Origin: Stagonosporopsis chrysanthemi
Lineage: Eukaryota; Ascomycota; Dothideomycetes; Pleosporales; Didymellaceae
DNA length: 64,000 bases
NCBI GenBank assembly: GCA_022560025.1
Contig: JAFISE010000043.1
Location: 143,743 to 207,742 of the forward strand
Reading direction: 5' to 3'
The notes under the pieces are model-generated. The model saw only the letters and a list, made by a program, of their open reading frames with translations. It had not been told where the DNA came from and did no database searches. This document shows, piece after piece, positions 54,993 through 64,000 of the stretch (position 1 is the first letter of the stretch; every line of letters begins with the position of its first letter). The translations under genes were made by a program, and so were the position numbers.

Positions 54993-56105
54993 ATGACATC
55001 AACACGCCCGAATCAACGTGCCTGGAGCACTGCGTACGAAAATCCTCCTGCAGCTGCATGTGCAACTCTACGCGCCCTCTCCAACGTTGTCGAATACGGC
55101 TTGACGTGCGTTTTTGCAGAAGAAGACGGTGATCCGCTGCCCAATTCCGTCAACACTGCCTGTCTTCCCTGGGCAACTGGTACCGTTACAACAACCTCCG
55201 CCTTCTTTTCTCCCGCCACCGCATGCCCGACGTCTTGGACGGCCGTTGCAACTCGCACCGCTGCCGAGGGCGCAAGCGACTGGATTGATGGCGAGACGGC
55301 GCTGGAGTGCTGTCCACCAGGTTTCATAGACGGAGGTGTAGGCATGTGTAATCCTGAAGCTAGTGGAACAAGGCCCGTGGTACAGTGTGGTGAGGCGGAT
55401 GCAGACGAGAACGAGAATGTGGTGTATACTGCGGGGAGCTTGCCAGCAAGTGTAAGCGCGCGGGTAACTGCATTGCAATTAAGGTATCAACCTACCGATA
55501 TCGGGTTGAGTGCGAGTGTGAGTACCACAGGGAATGGGAGTTCAGGCACAAGCATGAGTACTCCCGGATCAGGGCATGGAGACGATGGGTTGTCTGTTGG
55601 AGCGAAGGCTGCGATTGGCACGGTGATACCTCTGGTCTTCATACTTGCAGCATTGACATTGTTCCTGCTCTGGAGGAGGAAGAGGCATGGACAGACTGCT
55701 GCAGCGCTATCGGAAGACGCACTGGACGGACACAAGACGAAATACAGCTATGAGGAAGTTCAACAGCCTGACATCACGCTCTCAAAAAGCACGCCAGATG
55801 CAGGTGTGCCTGCAGCCTATACTACGGTTGCTGCAGCTCAACAAGTCCCCTACGAAACCCCGGAGTGGAACGCAGAACTTGATGCCACAGAAGCCGAAAG
55901 AAGGAGGTATATGGCCGTTCAAGGCAGCCTTTTTCCGGCAACAGAAGGTACTGAAACGAATGTGTCAAGCCTAGGAGATGCAAGCGAGGCGAGCGAGTTG
56001 GGTGGTATGATGAGAGTGAATAGGAGACCCATCTTGCCGGTTGAGCTTGATTCAACGCCAGTGACGGTTGAGTTGAATGGTAGCGGTCGCGTGGAGCGAG
56101 GATAG
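54993..56105 (+). CDS. single-pass plasma-membrane-type protein, function unknown
   Basis: Intronless, 370 residues. A Cys-containing N-terminal ectodomain (about 1-160; includes CLPWATGTVT, ECCPPGF and MCNPE) is followed by a Ser/Gly-rich stalk, one strong membrane helix (about 205-228, IGTVIPLVFILAALTLFLLW) and an RRKRHG stop-transfer. The cytosolic tail is acidic, with YSYEEVQ and PYETPEW-type motifs. This plan is common among fungal cell-surface sensor-like proteins with WSC- or Mid2-like architecture, but no named domain is visible. An N-terminal signal peptide is not obvious from the ATG, so a short upstream exon could be missing. Confidence 0.7.
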   Translation: MTSTRPNQRAWSTAYENPPAAACATLRALSNVVEYGLTCVFAEEDGDPLPNSVNTACLPWATGTVTTTSAFFSPATACPTSWTAVATRTAAEGASDWIDGETALECCPPGFIDGGVGMCNPEASGTRPVVQCGEADADENENVVYTAGSLPASVSARVTALQLRYQPTDIGLSASVSTTGNGSSGTSMSTPGSGHGDDGLSVGAKAAIGTVIPLVFILAALTLFLLWRRKRHGQTAAALSEDALDGHKTKYSYEEVQQPDITLSKSTPDAGVPAAYTTVAAAQQVPYETPEWNAELDATEAERRRYMAVQGSLFPATEGTETNVSSLGDASEASELGGMMRVNRRPILPVELDSTPVTVELNGSGRVERG

Positions 56106-56303
56106 AAAGTAACGTGATACCCACGTTCTTTACTGCAAACATACATTAAGCCTTTTTCTTAACAGATTGTAGATCTTACAAGAACAGATACAGGTTTGAT
56201 CGAGATATGACCTGCATTGACCAAACCCTTACATAATACATGGTGTTGCCCCCGCGAGCTCCTCTCATTTGTTCGCCCCACATCGGCCCCACTCAGCGGT
56301 TCT

Positions 56304-56309
56304 TATAAA
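56304..56309 (+). promoter_or_regulatory. TATAAA, candidate TATA box of the acyltransferase gene
   Basis: Lies 60 bp before the ATG of the wax-synthase-type gene. Confidence 0.45.
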
Positions 56310-56368
56310 CGTCATAGTTCTGACTTCTGATTACGGACACAACCACCTTTACACTTCGCAGGCAAAAT

Positions 56369-57733
56369 ATGCGGCTTCTCATTGACGAGCTTAGATCTTT
56401 ATACTTTGAGCTCGTTACGACTATAGTCCCCGGACCAGCGAGCTGGAGTTATTTCATCCCTCTATTCCTTCTTCCACTTGGACTTTTGGTCCCGCCTTCG
56501 GTTTTGAGCCACGGACAGCTACGTGCTATCATTTTACCTATCAGCATAGCAGCCACGTCACATGCATGGCTTTGTCTGGGCGGCAATGATGTTATTTCAA
56601 CAGATTGCTTGTACATGACACTGTTTCTGTACTTGTTCAAAAACCCGCGACGAAACTTCAGACGCGCCATCAGACCTAAAGTCTGCAACGGTACTAAAGA
56701 CACGAATGAGCTACGAGCCGACGGAAGCCTTAGAGGGCACAAGCTTTTAAACGATCAACCAGTCGTCCTGGAGGCCTACCCAAAAACCATCTCTGGTCGT
56801 TTAATCTGGGCGATGATGCTTCCGCAGAGTCGTCCACTGCATGACTGGATCATAGGCAATTCTGGGCATGATCAACGAGTTCTTCGCTCTTTCCAGCATC
56901 CTACTCGATGGGTGTTTATCATCGATCTTTTTTCACGCCTGTTGCCCGTTCTATTCATCTTCCTGCCCCTGTCAAGGCAACTGGCTAGGCATGACCCATA
57001 CTTCCACAATCCAGCGTGGTCGGTCTTTGGTCCCTGTGGATACAGTCATAGTGGCGAAGGACAGACAGCAAATTTTATCAGAAGTTCACTACCACAATTC
57101 ATGCTGAGACCATTAGTCATGGCTGCGTATGTATACTCACTCCTTCTCACTATGTTTTTGACACCAATGGTTTTTCCTGTACTATTGAACGCGGTACGCC
57201 TTGTACCAGACTCGTGGTCTCCGCATACGTGGCGGCCACACTTCGGTCCGTTCTCTGCTATTACAAACTACGGTCTCCGGGGATTCTGGGGTCAGTGGTG
57301 GCATCAGCAGATGCGACATATCGTCTCGGAACCAGGGCGGTGGCTTGCATCAAGGTTGGGTCTTGCAGATTACGGCTGGCAGAAAATTTTCGGTTACATG
57401 CTTGTTTGTATATCTGCATTCACACTGAGCGGAATCACACACTCGGGGCTGGTGCCACCTAAGCCAAGATTTGCTACAGTGGAAGCGTACATGCTTCGCC
57501 TCAATTTGGCGGCGTTCTTCTGGGTACAGCCAATCGGAATTGCCATCGAGCTGATAGTGTTTGAGCCTGCCCTACGAGCACTCCCCGCTTTGGTGCAACC
57601 ATCGTGTGGGCTTTTAAGACTTCTATGGACAACAGGCTTCATGTGCTTCGCATGTACATTTTTCGTAGTGCCCTTCGGTCAGTTGGGCTATTGGGATATC
57701 ATCCCGCCCAGTTACTTACCGAATTTGCTGTAG
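56369..57733 (+). CDS. wax-synthase-domain membrane acyltransferase
   Basis: Intronless, 454 residues. Polytopic, with about eight membrane segments (e.g. FIPLFLLPLGLLVPP; LLPVLFIFLPLS; LLLTMFLTPMVFPVLL; WTTGFMCFACTFFVVPF). The conserved wax-synthase signature FWGQWWHQQMRH lies near residue 310, with a downstream HSGL segment and a C-terminal region typical of the fungal family. Fungal members acetylate or acylate secondary metabolites (trichothecene Tri7 is a known example) or make wax esters; the acceptor here is unknown. A Zn2Cys6 regulator lies convergently 0.8 kb away, which could be coincidence or a small pathway locus. Confidence 0.8.
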   Translation: MRLLIDELRSLYFELVTTIVPGPASWSYFIPLFLLPLGLLVPPSVLSHGQLRAIILPISIAATSHAWLCLGGNDVISTDCLYMTLFLYLFKNPRRNFRRAIRPKVCNGTKDTNELRADGSLRGHKLLNDQPVVLEAYPKTISGRLIWAMMLPQSRPLHDWIIGNSGHDQRVLRSFQHPTRWVFIIDLFSRLLPVLFIFLPLSRQLARHDPYFHNPAWSVFGPCGYSHSGEGQTANFIRSSLPQFMLRPLVMAAYVYSLLLTMFLTPMVFPVLLNAVRLVPDSWSPHTWRPHFGPFSAITNYGLRGFWGQWWHQQMRHIVSEPGRWLASRLGLADYGWQKIFGYMLVCISAFTLSGITHSGLVPPKPRFATVEAYMLRLNLAAFFWVQPIGIAIELIVFEPALRALPALVQPSCGLLRLLWTTGFMCFACTFFVVPFGQLGYWDIIPPSYLPNLL

Positions 57734-58566
57734 GGGTTGTACATATTTAAAAACTAAAATGTTCATCTTCATGTGTCCATCAACAGTGTCGGGTCAACTC
57801 AAAAGACGACCCATCAGTCTGGCAAACACCCACAGCAAAAGTGCAACCCCCCCTCCCCCCTCCCCCATCCCCCACTTAGCAGAACTTCATACACAACTTC
57901 AAAAGCATGGTGTCAAGCTCGAATCCTAACAACAGCTAGTTGTATTTATCCTAATCTTCTTTGAGGCACTTATAACCGTCCCTGCAAGCAAACTATGTGT
58001 GTCTCCACCATCGCCGTTACAGTTCTGGCAGTCTTGAGGATGGGAGTTTGGCATCTTCGTATATCTGGCTGCAGTCTGTTCAGCCGCAACCATAACAGCG
58101 AACAACACTTCCTGAGGCTTATCTCACAGATCTCAGAGACAACTTTTGACTCCTTCACTTTGCTGCCCACTATTACGCTTCTTTGCCGTCGGTACACATG
58201 AGGGTCCTGATCACATTGATAAGGGTCGAGAGCACGAGGCAGTCAGGGTACTCCAGACCGTGTCGCCTGAAGGAGACTTCACGAGTGCTCGGCGATGGAA
58301 ACTACTCAGAAACAATGCGACGCACCGCAGTAATCTACTGCCTGCAATAGGTGGCGTGGTAGAGTGCTTCTAATAAGTCACAGTTTGCGCAGACTCTCAT
58401 TCCACTGAACTAGATGCTGGAGGGCATCTCCTGTCTAACAGAACATAGGTTTCTTTTCCTCTCTTGGCTGGATAGACTCCTTTCAAACGAGCCAGATTGT
58501 ATCAAGATCGATGGGTTCTCAGCGACTTCACGGTTCCTGTGCTCTAATTCTCACCCCAGCTTGTGC
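57734..58566. other. convergent 3' region with a strong G-run motif on the minus strand
   Basis: Between the acyltransferase stop and the regulator stop. The C-runs at 57847-57873 (7, 6, 5 and 5 residues with 1-2 nt spacers) read as four G-runs on the other strand. No gene seen. Confidence 0.5.
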
Positions 58567-61006
58567 CTATTGTACAGGCGGTTGAAGATCCGAAGGGAAC
58601 CCACCCTGACAGTATTGTTAGCAAACACAACTGGGTGAGCAAGCAGAGCCTATATTTTCACTCACCCAACCAAAGCTTTCTGTGAATGCATCTAGATCCA
58701 TGGGCAAGTCTGACATGAGGAACGGGTTTGCGTAGCCCCCGTTCCCCAATGATGAGTAGTTAGAACTCGCAGCTTCATGAGTGAAATGGTTAAAATCAAA
58801 GGACGACATTGGTGATGTAGTTTCAGCCTGCTCCGGAGCCATAAATACTATGGGATGGTGGTGAGTATTTCCCCAACACATGCGAAATGGACAGGTTCAC
58901 TTACGTCTTGAATGGTAGTGTGAACTATGCGTGCTTGGGTTTGCTCTGTTGAGCACTACCTTTATAGCAGCTACAACTTTTCGAGCCTCATGCGACCTCC
59001 GACTTGCCTTCAACCAAATTGAATATGCGTTCTGTAGCGCTTCTATAATTTCCGATCGCGTTGGTGGGCCATGATCAAGTTCAAGTCCGCTCGTTGGCGT
59101 TGCAGGCGCCGTTTGTACGCCCGTGCTAAGTTCGGCGTCGAGATCGAGAATCAAGACAGTAGTGGCGAGAAGAAAGTCATGGGCAACAATCGAAGACATG
59201 TACCAGCTGACGGTAAAGCTCTGCACCCCTAGGTACCATAACTTACCACCAGGCCGTATTTCACCGTCGAGCTTCTTCTGGAACCCCAGCATCTCAGTCG
59301 CTGCGTTCAGACAGACTCGTCTCGAGTACTCATAGCTTGGATCGGTGCGCCCAAGCAATAAATATGGACGATGTAACTGTAATTCGCTTTTTAGGAACGA
59401 TAGACCGAGGTAGAAGCGACGCATTGAAGCTGGAGAAAGGGTTTTATCAAAATCTTCGCCGGGTACTGGCTTGGCACACTCGGGTAGTTTGTTGTACACT
59501 TCTCGAAACATTGCGTCCAGCTCCAGGACTTTCCGATAGGGAGGCTGCGAGGTAGCATTCATTAGATCCATGACTTTTGCGTGTGCCAGCCGGACGCGTG
59601 TTAGAACGACTGTGTACAGGGAGGGGGTTAACTCGACCTCCGGCCGCGACGGCGGAAGCTCGTTCATATTCTCATAAAGGTCTTCCTCGATAAGATTGCG
59701 AGGCTCTTGGACATCGCACATGAATGGCTGTATCAGTCGAGGCAGACCGACCTGGGAAGAAGTGGCGAGATCAAGTGACAAGACCATGAGCCAAGTCCTA
59801 CGCCGCATTTCTGCTCTGAAAGGCGAGATATCCGAGAACCGTGATGGCTCCCTGTGATAACCCATGCGAAATGCAACCCGGACAACAATACCAACAAGGA
59901 TTGACATGCTGAATTGTGAGTCAGCCGATCGTAGATACTCGGTGCCAAAGTACATGATCAGAACTTCAACCGTGTAAGGAGGGCACTTCGCATAGTTTGC
60001 TAGTATCAGGCACTGGACAAGCTTCTCACGATAAAAGTCAATGCGCGCCGTGAACAGCGATGATGTCGTAGCTTCTCGGAGAGCTACTTCGTGATTTCCA
60101 AGGCCGGCTTGAAATTGAGCTCCCGTAGCTAGAATGGAGAAGAGAAATCCCAACCACATGACGGGAGTTTCAAAAGGCTGTTTCCAGAAATTGGCATACT
60201 GGTACTGATGTTAGTGTACATCGTGAAAGGAAAGAACGACCTGACCTCTCTAAGAAATGTGGACTTATGCACTATATCTAGGATTGTTACGGTCAGATAG
60301 AGAATGAAATTGCCTCCAGGACTTACTTGGTGACGTGTCCATTGACGCGAAGTATGTTGAAATCAGGGAGTCCGCTTCAGTTCGTGGTGGCAGAGCGGCG
60401 AGCAGCTCCTGTCTTGATGCATGCCTCTGGCGACCAAACAGAAGGTCTGGGCCAGGAATGTCAGTAGAGTTGTCATCTCGCGAATGTGCTGTGGTGGGTA
60501 TATCGTCAAGATGTTCCCGAAGCTCTGATATCTGAATGCATGTCAGTGCAATACAATGTGCATTTGCATCGAAATCGACTGACTCCGTCCAAAATGCTAG
60601 TCCAATGCGCGCTATTGGCATAACTTGTTGTGTCGCCAGTGAAACGCACTCGATCTGGGGTATTGGGGATCTCTGCATCATTGCCTTCGGGAAGATTCTG
60701 TAGATGTGACACTGTCGGCATCGCTGCAGAGCTGTGATCCACATCTTTACCGCTCATGAGCGAAGTGACTAGCTTTTCCAATTGGTCAATGCGATCATGC
60801 ACACTGTGGGGAGCCTTGGACTCATTTGTAGTTGCTGCGCTCCGTACATACGTGCAAGACAATGCGAGCCCTCGGTCTACGCATGTCTTGCAAGGTTGCT
60901 GACGGTCGCATTTCAACTTGCGACGGCGACAAAGATTGCAGCTCACAATGGGCTTGTCTCTTCGTCGGCTTGGCGGTACAACACGGGGTTGCGATTCCAA
61001 ACTCAT
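58567..61006 (-). CDS. Zn2Cys6 transcription factor with fungal-specific regulatory domain
   Basis: Six exons (60584-61006, 60327-60531, 60246-60271, 58905-60198, 58666-58847, 58567-58605) give 722 residues. The N-terminal binuclear cluster CNLCRRRKLKCDRQQPC, then KTC and C (spacing C-x2-C-x6-C-x5-C-x2-C-x8-C), is followed by a coiled-coil linker (HDRIDQLEKLVTSLM). The Fungal_trans domain has VMWLGFLFSILATGAQ, YTVEVLIMYF, VRVAFRMGYHREPSRF and RRRTWLMVLSLDL. The last exon is inferred: a GTGAGT donor after ESFGW, a GCTAAC branch and a GTCAG acceptor give GGFPSDLQPPVQ and a stop. Without this splice the frame would end at 58618. Targets are unknown. Confidence 0.88.
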
Positions 61007-63707
61007 GGCGGGTTGTGTGTGTGATGATGATGCGTCAGGGCTATGTAGGACCGTGCAGCCTCACAGTCAAGTTTAGGTATCAGTGCTCGGAGGTCGGGCG
61101 AGAAAGAATGCCGACTGTATCAAGACACAAGACTTGGCGTTCTATGAGTCTCCCAACTATTCATGGTGAGTATTTAATGTTTTCCACTCATCCGATCGTC
61201 TACAACTGCGATTCCGATTTCCAAGAGTATTGTTTAGTGACAAGCTTGGGAAACGTATAAGGACCCCACGAGTACGTAGGAGGCGTAGTGGAGCTCTGTC
61301 GATTGAGCCTTCAAGCGCCTCCTTACTGCACTATTGCCATTGCGGAGCCAACTGTTGCACGGATCCACTACATCTCTTTCAAATTGTATGCGCACACTAT
61401 CGCCAAACATGGCAGCAAGCGAAAGCTTCTTCGCCAAATGTCCTACGATGTTTTGCCACATCACGTGCGCACTTGGACTTACAAATGGCCGGGGGCATAG
61501 GTGTGGGGAGTTATGGAGACGATTATGATCGTGCCTAGGAGGAGCAATCTATAAATCTCGGCCTACCAGCGCACGCGCTAGTTCATGAATGCTCAAGTAT
61601 TGGGTGTTACTCGAATATTATTCAGATACCTCTTGGCTTCCTAGAAACCCGGACTGAGCAGGCAGACCTAGAAAGTCAGTATAGCTTTGCTATCGTGCAC
61701 AAAGTGCCAGTGGCGGAAGCATAAGGCGGGCACCATCGTCGTGCTCTGCATGCGAAGCATGACCAATAAGATGGTTGGTGCTCTCGCAAATGATATTGTA
61801 AGTTGTAGCCGATGTCCAGCCAGAGAGGTTGCGCGTGTCTGCCATTTTGTCACGAAAAGGTTGTAGTACGACTCTTTTAAAGGACTCCATACGGTACGTT
61901 GAGAAATTTCTGAGGTGCATTAAGTACTGAAGAAGCGTCCGCAGGGACAGGTCTGGAGGCAGAGGCAGGCAGAGGCGGGCAGACACGATGTCAATTCGGC
62001 CCCTTTGATAGAGTTTGACCAATCAAGCGCCAATTCTAAATTACTATCGCCGTTCGCACAAATGGCTTTACAAGCAAGTCTTGGCAGGCGAATTATCACC
62101 GTCATGAGCAACGTCCAGTCCGTGGATGCTCTTACCGCGGTTGAGTTCATCACTGTAGATGTCGAGCTCGACAGATTCATTGACGACCTCCTTCAGGCTT
62201 TCGGAACCTTGATGCTGACACCTCGCTTGACACGGGTCATCCGGACCTCTGTTTCCAGCGTCACAAGCTGACCGGGCTCGGCTTTTGAAGCCTTTTCTTG
62301 CACAGACCCAGGACGACATGAACCCATCAAGACAAATAGCTCTTGTTCCCAGAGTTGCTGGATATCTCTTCAATTATAACTTTCCTATCAATGCAAAGTC
62401 CTACATGGTTCTATTCTCTATCTTCGATACAGCAGAAATCCTCTACTCACCCATCATCCACGACCATCATCCACAACCATGAACTTTGATTATCTTGGTA
62501 GAGGACGAAGACTTAGTCGCCATCAAAGGTTCGCTCGACATGCTGCACCAACTTTATCCTCCCACAAAGCTCTGTGTCATCCCACGCCTTCCTTTACCAG
62601 CTATTTCAAAGCCACACTGGGTTGTCTCTCCATATTAGTTCCATCCGGGCTTCAGACTAAACGGCATCGATACGCGGCATGGAGGCTGTCGTGCTCTAAG
62701 CTTATATCACGTATTGCATAGCCTCGAATCATGTTCAGGCGCGCTAAAACGCAGAAACAGCAGGCGATGAGCACATCCACGGGTATTCTTTCCTTTGCAC
62801 ATCATAGGCAGGAGGTACAGAATTTATCCTAGATTAACCTTTCTCGGCAGTGAGAGACAATGGGCTCGTGTGACTGGCTTTTGCTACACCAAGCTTGGTG
62901 CTGATATGTTATAAGGGTGCCTGTTAGGGCTAGTTGAGTTCAGCTCTGTGGTTTATTCGTGTTACATCCATTGCAAACTACATTTTTGTGCACTTGTTGG
63001 CAGAGTGAACTTAGTACCGCCAACCTGTGGATCGCTGTATCATGCTACATGTGGTATGCCACATTCGAGGACGACCATAATCGTGCCCTTTGTTGAAAGA
63101 ACAACGTTCCCTCATGAGCAAACCATCTGAAATTCCTGGAAGCGACTACAAGAGAGAAAGAGCGTTGGAGAGTGTGACACGCCGGATCCTCGATCTTCCA
63201 CATGTCCATATTACTGTCTTTTCTAGAATATTCTGTTATGAAATGTTGCTAGTATTGTCAAAAGTTTGTACGCCAGCGATTGTTCAATATAAGAAGCTCA
63301 AGTCACCCACACATTGCCTAAGGTCATTCAACATCGAGTACGAATCAGCGTTTCATGGAACAGTTTACCCGGGAGAGGATTGAAAAAGCCAAAGAATTTC
63401 ACGATGATTGTGCAACCGATGAATGACTACAGGGTTAGAGGTACTGTAGCATCACTAAAGCACCACGGTGGACCTCACGGAGGTTTACAATGGCCCTTCA
63501 TCATGAGTTTAGTCCCATAACGTAATGTTTTGCCAGGGAACGGCATGACTGCGGAACTGACACTCGGTCGTTTTGACGCACATTGATTGATGTAAGCGAC
63601 GACCGCGGCAGTACAGAGCAAGCCGTTTCCGACGGCAATCTTGGTCCAGTCTTAGGGGAGGAATATTGTGGGTGCGAAAATTTGTGGACAAATTTGGCTG
63701 GTGCACC
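61007..63707. other. gene-poor interval at the right end
   Basis: About 2.7 kb upstream of the Zn2Cys6 gene. Many small frames, none convincing. No transposon signature or tRNA recognised. Confidence 0.45.
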
Positions 63708-63909
63708 CTAGCGTTGAGGCTCGAGCGAACCATAAGCGCCCATTGCACTAACTAGTCCGGCAGCGGCCACCGACCAGGAGATGCTTCCTACTACGTCATT
63801 CGCTTTAGCATCCTTGTGTTGCTTGGTGTGATGATTCGGATAGTAATGGTTGAGATCCACTTTCGTCGTGTGTTGGATATGTTGTGCCGCGAGCTCTAAT
63901 ATACCGTGT
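63708..63909 (-). CDS. possible last exon of a small protein gene (partial)
   Basis: A minus-strand frame following a clean TGCACAG acceptor at 63910-63916. It encodes a His/Asn-rich segment and a C-terminal hydrophobic helix (VVGSISWSVAAAGLVSAMG) ending EPQR. There is no ATG inside, so the start lies in an upstream exon that may be beyond the window edge. Function is unknown and the call is tentative. Confidence 0.33.
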
Positions 63910-64000
63910 CTGTGCACTCAATGCGCGGATTCAGTCAATGCGCCGAACCACCAAAACACCCCTATCCTCACACCTCCACAACAACACAACGCGATGGGAT

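Noticed and set aside
58618..58664. Unspliced C-terminus of the Zn2Cys6 factor
   Set aside because: A GTGAGT donor, GCTAAC branch and GTCAG acceptor give a better-supported last exon, although the read-through end remains possible.
62041..62271. Plus-strand frame MALQASLGRRIITVMSN...
   Set aside because: Short, with overlapping frames on the other strand and no conserved features.
1..64000. CRISPR arrays, rRNA genes, transposases
   Set aside because: None seen. The window is fungal nuclear DNA; no transposase, reverse transcriptase or rRNA segment was recognised.

Overview
The window reads as nuclear DNA of a filamentous ascomycete (Pezizomycotina; I would guess Dothideomycetes, but that is inference). 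Evidence: nearly every gene has a clear fungal orthologue, introns are short (about 45-150 bp, GT..AG with CTGAC/CTAAC-type branch sites), genes lie on both strands without operons, and fungus-specific families are present (Stf2-like hydrophilin, Axl2-like polarity protein, Ecl1 family, Zn2Cys6 regulator, heme-thiolate peroxygenase). Exon structures below were read by hand from splice signals, reading phase and family conservation.

Layout. 0-31 kb is a dense housekeeping block: PQ-loop transporter (+), asparagine synthetase (-), VAP/Scs2 (-), UBA-UBX protein (+), RecQ-like helicase (-), GNAT acetyltransferase (+), Axl2-like membrane protein (+), Dre2 (-), Stf2-like (+), Swc4 (-), casein kinase 1 of the Yck type (-), Nup133 (-) and a short-chain dehydrogenase (-). 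31-39 kb is looser: p24 cargo receptor (+), a U2 snRNA gene (+), an intronless secreted peroxygenase (+) and a small PPxY membrane protein (-). 39-42 kb holds Vps29 (+) and Hal2/Met22 (-). 42-49 kb is mostly gene-free, GC-rich DNA full of short tandem repeats around the Ecl1-family gene. 49-57 kb has a 941-residue lysine-rich repeat protein (-), alanine-glyoxylate aminotransferase (+), a single-pass membrane protein (+) and a wax-synthase-type acyltransferase (+). 58.5-61 kb is a Zn2Cys6 transcription factor (-). From 61 to 64 kb I see only the last exon of a possible small gene.

The most striking observation is at 33.1-33.4 kb. A full-length U2 spliceosomal RNA gene, with TATA box, stem-loops, Sm site and branch-point recognition sequence, is interrupted by a 55-bp GT..AG spliceosomal intron. 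Removing it restores the universally conserved U2 core exactly, and the break lies directly before the GUAGUA that pairs with intron branch sites. The U2 transcript would therefore need the spliceosome, hence U2 itself, to become functional. Other oddities are a start codon split by an intron (Stf2-like), a 15-nt microexon whose flanking introns are all readable in frame (Vps29), and an unclear internal splice junction in the Axl2-like gene.
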